64,000 nt of DNA from positions 22,882,481 through 22,946,480 of the forward strand of contig OY821746.1 of the NCBI GenBank assembly GCA_963682055.1. The letters run 5' to 3'. Numbering within the stretch: the first letter of the stretch is position 1; each line of letters starts with the position of its first letter. Below, one piece after another: positions 10,549-22,876 of this stretch. This stretch comes from Primula veris (Eukaryota; Streptophyta; Magnoliopsida; Ericales; Primulaceae). A program made the position numbers and the translations under genes. The notes beneath the pieces were generated by a model that did not search any database, was not told where the DNA came from, and saw only the letters and a list, made by a program, of their open reading frames with translations.

Positions 10549-11950
10549 TTTTAAATTGTGGCTTACTTGCTTTCAGTAATTTAGATGTCATACATCTAAT
10601 CTAACCCATTTACCTTCTATTGGTATAGAAGTTGCTCCTCTTGCAAAGATTAGTCATGTGTTGGTGGAGGAAATCCTAATATTCATTATAGTCATGCAAA
10701 AATATATCATATCCACCCAAATAACCCATTTGTAACTAGGAGTGGTCTAAGATGGAAAACAATTGTTTGAGTTAGCCTCCCATGCATATAGACCAAGATA
10801 GATGATGAGTAAGTTGGTGGAGGAAATCCCTTTTATTTGATCCAAAAAAGATGGACACTAAAGGGGTCATTGATTGACAAATCATCCACATGACCAAGCA
10901 TTTCTAGCAGATCTTTCCGAGCTACAAAGTAAGGTTGAGAAAAGATTAAGGATATATTATGTGTTTCATGATGGGAGGAAAAATCATTTACACAACTGAT
11001 GTTTTTTTTTATCCCTCATTTGAAAATAAAACCTGCGAAATTTCGTAAACGATAGAGTTGGAACCCTGACGATAAGCATAGTATATTCGGATACCAACCA
11101 TATGACTAAATGAATGAAAACCAATTAGAGTTTAACAGACAGAAAAATACACCTGACATTTAAAGAAAACGATGATAATAATAAAATGAGGAAATTCCAA
11201 CAAAACCGTATGTTCAAAATAGAAAGAATAATCATGTGATGGCATGAAAAAAGCTAAAAAAATGTTTTAAGGACAACACACCGTCCAATCAGTTTACGCT
11301 AAAACATATTCGACGATGGGGCATTGTTTTAATCAAAATTTTCCCGGGGTCAAATAGTATTCCATGAAAAAGTTAGGACTATAATGAATCCTATAACAAA
11401 GGACTAAATAATCGTAAAGGAAACCACAAGGACTATGTGAATTTGTATAAAAACTCGTTTCGTAAGAGGGGACACGTGTAGCCTTGTAGGCTATCGGATT
11501 TGAAAGAGAAAAAAGGTTATTGTAAAAGAAAAATTGCCAGGTAGTTCATTGATTTTCCCATAAATACAAAGGAATTGAGAGAAGAAAACGTACACGCGAT
11601 CACCCAAAATTACATTCAATCTTGATTAATATATTTTCTTTAAGTTATTTAATTTATCAGGCATTTATATCACCAGGTTTTTAGGAATAGTTCATTGATT
11701 TTCGATAAGTTACCAAGTCATTTCGAGATAGATTGTAACATTTGTGCGAAATCAAAGCATTTAAAGAATAGTAAAAAACTAGCAACAGATAATATGCTCT
11801 CTTGTAAACACAAAAGTTGTTTATTTATGATTCAGATCATAGCAATTGATCTTGCAAAGGAGAAATTATTCTTCAAATTATTTGTGACAACATCTTCTCC
11901 AACAATATTGAGCACCTTGGACTTTATCATGAAAACGAATCATTAAAGGG
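10549..11950. other. intergenic, no gene recognised
   Basis: AT-rich sequence. The open frame at 11695-11946 contains IDCNICAKSKH, faintly like a retroelement pre-integrase motif, but without supporting context. Confidence 0.5.
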
Positions 11951-11954
11951 ATCA

Positions 11955-12123
11955 ACTAGAGTTGGGTAAAAAATCCGCAAACTCAATCCGTATGGGTTGG
12001 GACAGATTGAGTGTTCAAAAAAAATCAATTCGTTCCGTCCCAATCCGTTATATATTTTACGGGTTGGGTTATGATTAAGGTTTCCAAACCACGAGTTAAT
12101 TTACCACAAACCATTTCAACCTG

Positions 12124-12176
<53 letters not shown>

Positions 12177-12560
12177 TAAATATATATATTTATATATACA
12201 TTTTGTATGTTTTAAAATACCAACTTTTCATTCTTGTTATATTTTACTTTTGTTACTTGTTTGCGAATTTTCTAAACGTATTTTGATTAGTTTTAATTTA
12301 TATTTATATTTGAAAATTTTAATTTTTTTAAAATTTAGGTTAATTATGCAAATTATGAAAAATAAAAGACGAAAATAAAATTTTCAGAATCAATCTAAAC
12401 CCAACTCGCCCCAACCTGTAATTCATTTTGCGGGTTGGAGTTTTAATTGTAACGGGTTGAATTGAATTAGTTTGTGTTGAGATTTAAATTTTACCAACCC
12501 GTCCCAATCCGTCCCGTCATTTATTTTGCAGCTTGGGTTAGGATTGGTCAATTCGCCTCA
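11955..12560. repeat. degenerate repeat rich in GGGTTGG / CCAACCC, with (TA)n
   Basis: Motifs of the kind CCCGTCCCAATCCGT and their complements are scattered at both ends (11990-12070 and 12400-12580) around a (TA)n tract at about 12127-12172. This gives a loose inverted-repeat layout consistent with an old non-autonomous DNA element. Family not identified. Confidence 0.4.
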
Positions 12561-12687
12561 ATCCGTCTCGTGTCCATCATAGGACCAACCGTGTCGTTTT
12601 AATAAAAAAATGAGGGCGAAAGCGAAAGTCGAAAGTCTAAAGTCGAAACCCATCATCATAATAAACAAATTTGGGACACTACTAATT

Positions 12688-13220
12688 AGGGGTGATATCG
12701 GTTCGATACCGAACTTTTTGACTATATACCGATACCGTACCAAAATAGTCTGGTTTAAGAATTTTTACACCATTACCGAACCAAAAAATTCGGTATACCG
12801 AACTTTCGGTATACCAAACTATTCGGTTGGTTCGGTTCGGTTTCGGTTTTATACCAAAATTTAGAATTTACAAGTGATAATAGAAAAATGGTGCGATTTG
12901 GAAAAATAACATAGTATAAAGTTTTAAAAATAGTCAATTAAAAATATATATTTATTTATATTATTGTTACGTTTATTGTTTATTTGCATAAAAAGTAAAT
13001 AATACTAGACATTTCTAATAAAATTTATAAATAAATAAAAATATTATAAATTTTCACTCGAAAAAGTAATATAAGTATATTATAACAACGTTAATAATTA
13101 TGTGTATATAAGTATTATTTTATTTGTGTATATAGTATATTTTAATATTTCGGTTTGAATCGGTATCTTACCGAACTTACCAAACGAATACAAAAACCGA
13201 ACCGAGTTTGATTTATCCCT
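12688..13220. mobile_element. possible non-autonomous DNA element with CGGTTCGGT-rich ends
   Basis: Starts TAGGGGTGATATCGGTTCG and ends with the reverse-type phrase TTATCCCTA. Both flanks are dense in CGGTTCGG, CCGAAC and CGGTATACCG motifs, while the middle is plain AT-rich DNA. The layout resembles old hAT-like non-autonomous elements of plants. No clean target duplication seen. It ends about 90 bp before the dioxygenase start. Confidence 0.4.
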
Positions 13221-13311
13221 ACCGTCGGTATTGGTTTGGCTCGGACAAAATATCTAATCTGTAGTGTGGTTATATCATTCACCTTCTTGGGACAAAATAA
13301 CAATCTTGAAA

Positions 13312-16300
13312 ATGGCAAGTATGGGGAGAACTGTAGAGGCAGATATATATGAAAAACTGAAGGCATTTGATGAAACAAAAGCTGGTGTAAAAGGGCTTGT
13401 TGATGAAGGAATAGAAAAGCTCCCCTCTATATTTGTTCGATCACTGAAAAATATATCTTCAGGGTACCCCACCGCCACACCCGAAGAAAGCTTCAATATT
13501 CCCGTGATTAACCTCCGGTTCGATACAGAAGCTCGGAGAAATGGCATTATCGATGAAATTAGAAGAGCATCAGAGACCGTTGGATTCTTTCAGGTAGTGG
13601 ATCATGGGGTGCCCACAACTGTAATGCAGGTGCGTTGACTTATGCCAATATGATGAGTTTATTAGATTCTTATGTTTTATTTATATATAGTATTCTCTAG
13701 TGTTGAGTGGATTTAGGAATTAGGATGATACTAGACTTACTTATCAAAAATGGCAGTTCTCCGATAATGATATTGTTGGAAAACCGAAACGGTTTTTGTA
13801 AGTGAATGCAATTTATTTGTGTAACTTACAATGTTAATTGCCTCCCATTTATGACATTATTGACATGTAACTCTTCATATGTTTTTTGGTAAAAAACATG
13901 CATATATCTATCTTTTCACAAGACAAGAAAAATAGAAAGAGAAATAGATACATGGCATACATACACATACACACACAAACACATATGCATACATATAGAG
14001 AGAGTACCGCACCACCAACGGCCCGACCGTGGCTCGGTGCCGTTTCTGCCGAGTCACATGTGATAGACGTTGTATCTTGGGAACGAAGTGCCTCATTTAG
14101 CTAGAAGCAGAGGTGGCGGGGCAAATATCGTTTAAGGGAAACTGCTTGCAGTTACCTCGTCTCGGACTTTAGTCCATTTCGGTATCATTTATATACTCTT
14201 AATTTTGAAGGTTGTAATTTGATATTTATATATTTGAGGAAATCATTTTCTTGTTTATTTTGTCCATTTCTTTTACGTAGAAATTATTGTATTTATTTAC
14301 AACGTACCCAACAATCTTAAACGATATTCTTAGTTGTACTGGTTTTATAAGCTTATTTGTCATGAAATTAGATGCTTAGATGTTGTTTATTGAATCTTCA
14401 ATTCAGTTTGTTAAACAATCTTGATAATAAAACATTGATGGTGATGGTCACAAGTATTGAGTCCTCTATGCTCAAAACTTCAAAGTTAAGTTAGTTCACA
14501 GGCTCGTAATCTTGTTTTGCATATGGAAGTTGGCTAAGTAATAATAATAGTACTGGTGTGATGTTTAGTCTCCTTTTAATTTGGTTAGACAGAAACATGG
14601 TTTGTCAAGACAGTAAAGTATAGTTGGTTTCAAGTTTCAAGTCTTCCCATCATTTCATTGTGAAATGGTTAATTGAGAATTGGAATTGAAAAGTATTGTT
14701 GCTGCTTTTAATGGGTGTTTTAATTTCACATGTAACTGTTTAAATTATGTACAGGTTATTTAAGGGTTTGTAGGATTTAAAACCATCCATGTTTGCCAAA
14801 CGTTATGTTTGCATTATTATTTATTTATTTATTTGAATATGATGAGTTGTAAAGGGTTACAACACAATTACATGAATTAAATTGTTTTCGGTTTGTTATT
14901 CGGGAGGACATAATACACAGATTGTGTAACCGTTTTAAAGTCAGGAAATAATAGAGTTTAATTTTGGAATTAAATGGTGATTAATTTTTTGTAGTAATGG
15001 GTATTGAGACACATTACGAAACCGTTTCTTTTTGGACTATTACTATAATAAGTCATGTGAATAATTTAGTAATGAATGAATTTATTATCATTTCATATTA
15101 TAAGTAATCTCATTACATTATATTGTTAGTGAATTTTATACATGTTTATTGTTTTCATGTTAATAAAGTACTAACAATTTCCAATGAGTATTTGTGTAGA
15201 CAAGGATCTCTACCATGGAATTGGAGGATTGATGATTATTCGAAACAGTTCTAGTAAAAGCCATTAAATTGGGGATTACGACAGAACTGGTTTCGAAATA
15301 GTTCTTGTAAAACCATTTTCTGATTTTCAGAATTTGGGGCTTACGACCGAACTGGTTGAATTCTGAGATTGTTCTGTGTAAAATCAGATTTATCTGGTGT
15401 TTACGGCTGAATAAATCTTTCAGAATTTGATAATCTTTTTCGGGAATGAACTAGAATACTCTTGCAAAATCAGTTTCTTGAAACCATGCGTGGTTATAGA
15501 AATTTGGAATTTGCGAAGAAGAAGTTTTAGTTTCATTTTTCGAAATTAGATTGTGCGTGTTTGTTATTTGAGATAACAAACAGTTTCTTGCGGAAAATAT
15601 CCGGAACACAGTGGGTACTGGAACTGACCAGAACATTGTGGGTGCCGGTGTAACTCCTATTAATTTTGCATGAGTGCATATTAATGACGGGGGTTACAAA
15701 TTCGAAATCACCATTATTTAAGACACTAATGTGCTGATATAATAGGTGGTATCCTTATTAATTGTGATGTACTGCAATTTAATTTGGAGGGTTACAAAAT
15801 TTGTAACGGTAATCATTAATGAGATTAATGACGATTATTTATAACTTCTTATTAATTGTGATTAATCGCAATTTAATTTGGAGAGTTATAAATTATTGTA
15901 ACGACAGTTATTGTTGATATTTATGGAGAGCTTTATTAGCTACCTACGAATTGCAATGACGAGTCGGTTACTTATTTGGATGAAATGTTATTTAATGACC
16001 AATTTTGTTCATCCAAGAGCAAATAATTTGATGATTAAACAAATTATAAATGGCCGTTGAGTTTTATTTTAATAATAAACAAATATCAGCTAATTTATTA
16101 ATTTGTTGTAATAACATCTTATTATTTTATTGAAAGAACATTTAATAATTTGTTAAAATAACATTTTATTAGTTTGTTGAAAGAATATTTAATAATTTGT
16201 TGATATAACATCTTATTAACTTGTTGAAATAACATATTATTAATTTGTTAGTAAAACATATTGTGAATATGTTGAGTTTGCTATTATTGAGAATAGTAAT

Positions 16301-19300
16301 TTAGTAATATTATATTACGTTATTGGGGGAGAACCCCGAGGGTCTCATAAATGTGGGGGTAACCCGTCGATCATGTAAATCGAGAATCTCAACATACCCC
16401 ATAACGTCTGCGGGCGATTGGAAAAATATCTAACGGTTTATTGGTATGGATTTAAAATGTCTAAAATAAATGATATTGTTCATTTATCATCTTGAAACCG
16501 ATTAAGTTTCTCTATAACAGTGTGCATATTTTGAGTCAGGACAAAGGGAATGCACGAACTGTGGGGGCGTTAATGTGTGGAAACGTTTTAAACGTTTGGA
16601 AATTCACTGACAAGTGCAAGCATACAAATCTGAATCATGACTAGTGGTTTTTGAAACCTAAAGGGCACTAGCCTTTCGGTAGGCAAAACACTAGGATAAA
16701 ATTGTGATAAGTTTGCTTGTTTGTGGCAATACATGAGGGACTATTTGTTCAAAATGAACATTTTAGTCGATACTCTTGTGGTCAATAATGACATGTTGAG
16801 TTATTCAACTAAGTCACTGATTTGACATGATATAGCAGGTCATGAAAATATAAAAACATAAAAACATAAATGTTTTATTTTTCTAAATCCATTATTTAAA
16901 TTGAAACACAAATATGAGTTTGTGTTTGAAGCAATGTATTGCTAAGTCTTCAGTTCGAAGTTTCGAACGGAGTACATAACCAAATGGTTCGATACATTTG
17001 AGATGAGTGCAAAACCAAGAAGGTTTTAAAAGATATTTCCTCAATTTATTGATGGATGTATTAAACACTGATATGTCTACTTGATGAGAAGTAAAGATAA
17101 ATCAGTCGAGATATTCATTCAAGTAAGAATGAATACGTGAATTCTATTGTTGAGGATTAAGGCTTGTCAGAAAATATGTTTAATCATGGGTGTTCTGTTG
17201 TGTTAATCTACCAACTTTAATCCAATGATTAAGTGTTAATCATTAAATGATAGACTATTTTTGGAAGTGTTAGATATTGTCTAACTAGTTTCGAAATGGT
17301 ATATTCACATGGATATGAATACATGATTAGTGTGATTGAAACGGTGAATATGAGACACCGTTCACATAATTGTGTTGATGGAATGACACCAATCGTTAAA
17401 GAACGACTTATTATGCTCTTGAGCAAAAAATGTAGTTTTTAAACGATGAATATCATGTTGATAAGTTCAGGATTAAACTCTGAATTTGTACGGGAAGTGA
17501 GCTTTCCGCAAGCTATGTGTTGAACAAACTATCGCTTAGGAAGTTGGACCAAACAGTCAGAATTATAGAAGGCATGGTGCCTGACTATAAGTTCGATGAA
17601 AGTTTGGTGCTACCTAAGAAAGGTCTCAATCTTGTTCCTTGAAGGATTTGGATAGGATCGAAAACGGTAGATTGTGTGTTTATCGGATAAGCACAAAATA
17701 TAGTGTTGATCGGTTTCTAGTGCGTAAGGCATATGACTTTAAAGTGCATATAGAACATTGTTCTATGCCCGAGAAGCAAATTTTCAAAAAGAGAAGTTTT
17801 CCGCAAAACTCTAACGCCTGACGAGTGTGACCAATACGTTGAGGGTTCAAAGCATTACGCTATCCAAAACAAGTGAACACTCAAACGGTGCTGGAAAAAT
17901 GTGGAAAGTGAATCTTTTAAGGAAGATGAAGTGCATCGGCATGGTAAAAGGGTAAGTAATGAAACTTCCTTTGTCCCTTGACCTTCATGAGTGAAGGTGA
18001 ATCGACGACATTGAAATAATCAATGTTTTCCATATAATGTGTATATGGGAAGATGCCATCAACAATGAGGTTGATAGGCACGTGAGAAATAAAGTCAATT
18101 ACTTTAAGTAAACTGACGGTTTTGATAATTTTAATGTCTATACTCTAATCTCTATAAAAAAGGACGCATCATTAATTAATGAGAACATGTGTTTTATAAA
18201 TGGAGATCTAGAGAATTAGGAACAACCCATTGGGTCGTTGTTCCGTGTAAAGTAAGCTAAGGTGCGAAAACTTGTTAAGTCATTATATGGAGTAAAACAA
18301 ACACCTAACTTATCATAGGTAGTCTCTTGTGCGTCAAGAACTGCACTAGACCAGTTATAGCCAACTCAGTGAGCATACTCAGTAGGTTTGCCAATGAGGC
18401 TTCTCAGATACATGAGGTATACTGCCAATCATGAACTGCATTATACGAGATGTCCAAAATGTTTGGAGGGTATTTATATACCAAGTGTATCTCGAACTTT
18501 AACAGTACAAGGTCCATTAGTGGATATGTTTGTACTTAAAAAGGTTGCAGTCTTATGGAGGTCTGTAAAATAGAGCTGCATAGTTGGAGAAACTGTAGAG
18601 TTAGAATTCATAACGTTGAATCAAGCTACAGAAGAGGCAGATTGGCTTAGAAGTCTTGGGAGGTATTCCAAGTGGCCAAAATCTATTCCCGCAATAAACG
18701 TGTACTGCTGCAGCCAGTCAGTTATTAAACGGGATCAGAATAATTTGTATAATGGAAAGTCCCGACAAAGTCATGACATATTCGTCGGAGACACAAATCC
18801 GTAAGAGGAATTGCTAGTAAAAATTGTGATATCCCTAGACTTTGCAAGGTCTAAGGATAATAATGCGGATCAATATACAAAATGCTTGACTCGTGGAGGA
18901 GTTGGAGCATCATCGAGGGAAATGGGGTTTGAAGCCCAATAAATTGGAAACCTTCGCATAGGTAACCCAACCTGAACTGAAAACTTCAGTCTCAGGTTCA
19001 ATGGGAAACTGAATTGTGCGGGTATCCGAACAAAGCACTCGAGAACATAAGTTCTCAGCCCATTTCTATGATGAAAGAGTGATAGACCTGTACCATTTTA
19101 AGGGTGAGCATGAGGCTCTTAATGAATCAAGTATCTCGAAGGTCGAGTGGGGTGAGTCAGGACACCCTTGACTTGAAAATCACCTATAACGAGTGTGTAT
19201 GCCCGATACTATGTGATGATCTAGGGCTAAATCACTAGAGCACTCGGTTGAATTTGCCAAGGCAATCCAGGACCAAATATGGACAACAACCAAAGGGCTT

Positions 19301-22300
19301 AGTAAGTGGTGTAGAGAGGACACTGTGTGAGTATTACCCTGGTATGCACAAACGCTAAAGGGTTTAAGGCTTTAAGGCTACCCAATAGTAGCATATCAGA
19401 TTTTACATCACTATGGCAGGTTCAAGGCGCGCGCTACCTGTCCTTATGCAGTGAATTCTCGTGGTTCTCTCGATTGCATTTAGGATGCACGTTGCATGTC
19501 AGTTGATTGCATTCATGTGGGGGATTGTTGGAAAACCGAAACGTTTTTTTAAGTGAATGCAATTTATTTGTGTAACTTACAATGTTAATTGCCCCCCATT
19601 TATGACATTATTGACATGTAACTCTTCATATGTTTTTTGGTAAAAAACATACATATATCTATCTTTTCACAAGACAAGAAAAATAGAAAGAGAAATAGAT
19701 ACATGGCATACATACACATACACACACAAACACATATGCATACATATAGAGAGAGAGTACCGCACCACCAACGGCCCGACCGTGGCTCGGTGCCGTTTCT
19801 GCCGAGTCACATGTGATAGACGTTGTACCTTGGGAACGAAGTGCCCCATTTAGCTAGAAGCAAAGGTGGCGGGGCAAATATCGTTTAAGGGAAACTGCTT
19901 GCAGTTACCTCGTCTCGGACTTTAGTCCATTTCGGTATCATTTACATACTCCTAATTTTGAAGGTTGTAATTTGATATTTATATATTTGAGGAAATCATT
20001 TTCTTGTTTATTTTGTCCATTTCTTTTACGTAGAAATTATTGTATTTATTTACAACGTACCCAACAGATATGTACACACTCGTTACAATCCTCCATACGC
20101 TCTTTGTCTATTTGTGAGATAGAGATAGTGAGGACCAAACGCTACATGTCAAAACTGCATTCACTACAAACAAACAAAAAGTTTTCAATCAAGACGATCA
20201 AATCTATTATAAAAAATGTCACTAAATAACAAAATATGTTCGTAAAACTTAAATATGTCACCATGCCGTCTCCATCTTTTATTAAGGCGTTGGGAAGCAA
20301 AATTTGTCACTATTTCCGTCTGTGACTTAAAATATTTTGTATTGATTTTTGTCCATACTCTTCAAACAAGGGGTGTATGGAGGATTATTAAAAGTGTGTG
20401 CAAATAATTATTCGTGTTCTCCACAAAAATATTTTTATTGGAGGTTAGAAGAATCTGCAATTATGTTAAAAAGAATTTATTAATGTTTGCAATGCAGTTA
20501 TGAAATAGGAAACCAAAGGTTGAGAAATTCCCATTCTGTTGAAAATCAAGTTTGGTTCAAGAGTGCAGAAAAGAAAAACTGATCGGCTTAATAGGAGAAG
20601 GATAACCGGCTTAAAGCTATAGTTCATCTGCCATTGACAAATGTTGATAAAATTCTATACACCAGCTTAACTTTACCCTATTTCCCTTGACATAATATAT
20701 GTGCTATAAGCCAGTGATTCAAAAAGCGGAATCTTAGATAACCCGTTTTTTGCAAAGCCGCCTAAAAAACGGAAAAGCGAGCTTTTCAATTTTATTAAAG
20801 CTTTGTATCAAGCTTTTTTTTTACTACGAAGACCGCTTTTTAAAACAGTGCTATAAACTATCTTTATCTGGCCACATTGTAGGAGATGTTGAAAGGTGTG
20901 CAGGGGTTCTTCGAGCTACCCAAGGAGGAGAAGATGAAACTTTACCGTCGTGATTCCAATGTAACAGTTAAATACGTAAGCAATTTCGACCTTTACACAG
21001 CAGGTTTTGCCCATTGGAGAGATACTTTAGCGGTTATGATGCATCCTGAGCGTTCCGACCCTCAAATGTTGCCACTGGTGTGTAGGTTAGTACATGACAA
21101 TTTAAATTATGGGAAAGAAAATTCAACCCTTCACCCTGAAATTATATATATATTCTGGGCAACTATTTCCATTTTTTAAAGTAAGAATCGAATTTATGGT
21201 AATTCTATTGAAAATATTCAGTAAAACCTTGAACAATTGTGGTCACCTTTTCCAACATATGAATCTTTTTCTTGCATTTGATATGTTGTTTACAGCAGAT
21301 TTCCATAGATACAAGTGAGTGGTGTAGTAAAAATCATATTTGTGATCCAACATGACATGATATCTCGTTTATCCATATGGCCGACCCTAAATTCTTCGAA
21401 TTAAGAATTTGTTTCATCATGATATGTTGTTATTTGTCGAAGTTCAAATTCCCTGGTATTATTTTACACCACAACTGGTATTCTTTTCCCAATTTGATAT
21501 AAATTGGAGCTTTGGACTTTATTTTGCAGAGACAGACTACTAGAGTACTCTAAGCACATTGATAGGCTAAGCACGACTCTTTTTGAATTGTTATCAGAAG
21601 CGCTAGGGCTCGATAGGAACCATCTGAAAGATTTGGGTTGCACGGAGGGGCATACATTGCAATGTCATTACTACCCTGCGTGTCCTGAGCCAGACCTAAC
21701 CATTGGAATTAGCAAACACACCGACCCTTGTTTTATCACAATCCTACTTCAAGACCACGCCGGAGGGCTACAAGTCCTCTACAAAAACAAGCATTGGGTT
21801 AATGTTCCACCAGTGGATGGAGCACTTGTCGTCAACATTGGGGATCTCCTCCAGGTAGCCTTAATCACCTCTATGATTTATATTGATAATGTTTTTGACA
21901 AACTATATAGCATACATGCTATAGTACTTGTTTCTTTAACAACTAGGAGAAGTTTAAATGATGTATTACAGTCACTGTTTGAAAAAGCTCAATTCAAAGC
22001 TTAAAAAGCTCGCTTTTCCGCTTTTTTGACCGCTAAAGCTTGTGCTTTTTACGCTTTTAGCATATTTCTTGCAAAAACTCTTTAGCTAACATTTCGCTTT
22101 TTAAAACACTGATTACAATCGGCTCTGCTGGACATTTTGACAACGCAGTAATGGATATTTTGAGTATGGTTTGCGAGGAGCCGAGGACCATGGAATGTCT
22201 GGTTACAATCATCTCATGTGAATAATTTGGTCTATATCTATTACTCCGTTTTTATTGAAAAAAAGAGGTTTAGGGAGATGGAAATAAATGTACTCAGTTA

Positions 22301-22876
22301 TCACAATTTACAACAAACCTTCATAAAGTGCGTTTTCCCTTTCATATATGCTTTCTTTTGTCAATAACATTTAAACTCGTGTAAATCAGAGTAGAACGTA
22401 TTTGTTCCTCCTTTTTTCCATTCTCTTTTTTGGTAAGGAAGGGACCATTTAAGCTATGATGTTTCTGCAACCCGTCTTATCAACTAGAAACTATTGTTAT
22501 CATAATAAGTCCGAAGAAATTTATCAGGCAAGCACATATGTTCTCCTGTATAAAAAGTAAAAACATTCGTGACAGTGTAAGGTAAAATCTGATGGCATCA
22601 AGATTCATTAGTATTATTGTATACACGCAGCTCTTATCAAACGATAGTTTTAAGAGCGCAGCACATAGAGCTATGGTGAAAAATGAAAGGCATAGGATTT
22701 CTGTTGCAGCCTTCTGTAAAATTCATAACATACCGAGACTGTATGGGCCGATCAAGGAGCTGATTTCTGAAGATAACCCTCCAAAATATAAGGAAATAAC
22801 TGGGAACGACTATATCAGTTCTTTTCGTTTGAAAGGATTAGATGGAATTGCTCCTCTTCAGAGTCTGATGTTCTGA
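13312..22876 (+). CDS. 2-oxoglutarate/Fe(II)-dependent dioxygenase (ACC-oxidase-homologue / D4H-like)
   Basis: Soluble 2-oxoglutarate oxygenase of plant specialised metabolism; the substrate cannot be told from sequence. Four exons join in frame: 13312-13629, 20883-21085, 21530-21854 and 22631-22876, with GT/AG at each junction, giving 363 residues, the usual family length. The N-terminal DIOX_N domain runs about 60-175. The Fe-binding residues are H237 and D239 (SKHTD) and H294 (AAHRA), and R304/S306 form the RxS motif that binds 2-oxoglutarate, so the catalytic set is complete. ATG 13312 is chosen because MASMGRT starts family-like sequence; an in-frame ATG at 13264 would add 16 atypical residues. 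Intron 1 is 7.25 kb because it contains a copia element and a MITE; intron 3 holds a sister MITE. The exons show no lesion, so the gene may still work if the long intron is spliced. Family members include deacetoxyvindoline 4-hydroxylase. Confidence 0.88.
13774..14313 (+). repeat. 5' LTR of the intronic copia element
   Basis: 540 bp, TGTTGGAAAACC to TACCCAACA. Differs from the 3' LTR at roughly ten positions, including a GA dinucleotide step and a T-run change. Confidence 0.93.
14314..18179 (+). other. internal region of the copia element, no intact coding
   Basis: No long frame. At 16080-16300 a roughly 30-bp motif with AATTTGTTGAAATAACAT recurs in tandem. Around 17460-17820 a faintly coding-like stretch ([16 protein letters not shown]) may be remains of gag or integrase, but I cannot assign it. 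Confidence 0.5.
18180..18940 (+). pseudogene. decayed Ty1/copia reverse transcriptase and RNase H
   Basis: Reading through stops and frame shifts, recognisable copia landmarks appear in order: FINGDLEN (for AFLNGDLEE) at about 18190, [13 protein letters not shown] at about 18270, [17 protein letters not shown] at about 18340, [15 protein letters not shown] at about 18400, [18 protein letters not shown] at about 18510, [19 protein letters not shown] at about 18605, then YNGKSRQS and [21 protein letters not shown] by 18900. The frame changes several times and stops are present, so it cannot make protein. Confidence 0.85.
19514..19525 (+). other. polypurine tract of the copia element
   Basis: Purine-rich ATGTGGGGGAT immediately before the 3' LTR, the usual plus-strand primer position. 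Confidence 0.75.
19526..20066 (+). repeat. 3' LTR of the intronic copia element
   Basis: 541 bp, same termini as the 5' LTR and followed at once by the GATAT target duplication. Confidence 0.93.
20704..20858. mobile_element. hAT-like MITE 1 in dioxygenase intron 1
   Basis: A 139-bp element (20712-20850) with ends CAGTGATTCAAAAAGCGG and CCGCTTTTTAAAACAGTG that pair as inverted repeats, flanked by an 8-bp duplication CTATAAGC / CTATAAAC (one mismatch). Eight-bp duplications and CAGTG-type ends point to hAT. The downstream duplication ends only 24 bp before exon 2. Confidence 0.82.
21965..22119. mobile_element. hAT-like MITE 2 in dioxygenase intron 3
   Basis: Exactly 139 bp (21973-22111), ends CACTGTTTGAAAAAGC and GCTTTTTAAAACACTG, flanked by ATTACAGT / ATTACAAT (8 bp, one mismatch). 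Same family as MITE 1. It starts about 118 bp after exon 3. Confidence 0.85.

Larger units (their letters stand above)
13769..20071 (+). mobile_element. Ty1/copia LTR retrotransposon inserted in dioxygenase intron 1
   Basis: A complete element, 13774-20066, flanked by the 5-bp target duplication GATAT (13769-13773 and 20067-20071). It lies in the same orientation as the host gene. The LTRs are 540 and 541 bp and begin TGTTGG / end CCAACA. The internal region (about 5.2 kb) is mostly non-coding, with a badly decayed pol near the 3' end. No standard primer site is obvious after the 5' LTR. Confidence 0.95.

Noticed and set aside
11695..11946. Possible retroelement pre-integrase segment
   Set aside because: One CxxC-like phrase only, with no neighbouring gag, integrase or LTR signals.
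13886..14104. Open frames on both strands in the copia LTR (also near 19667)
   Set aside because: They recur at the same place in both LTRs and arise from CA-rich repeats; not genes.
21109..21318. Open frame with a hydrophobic segment between dioxygenase exons
   Set aside because: It sits in intron 2; exon 2 ends at 21085 and exon 3 begins at 21530 with perfect frame continuity.
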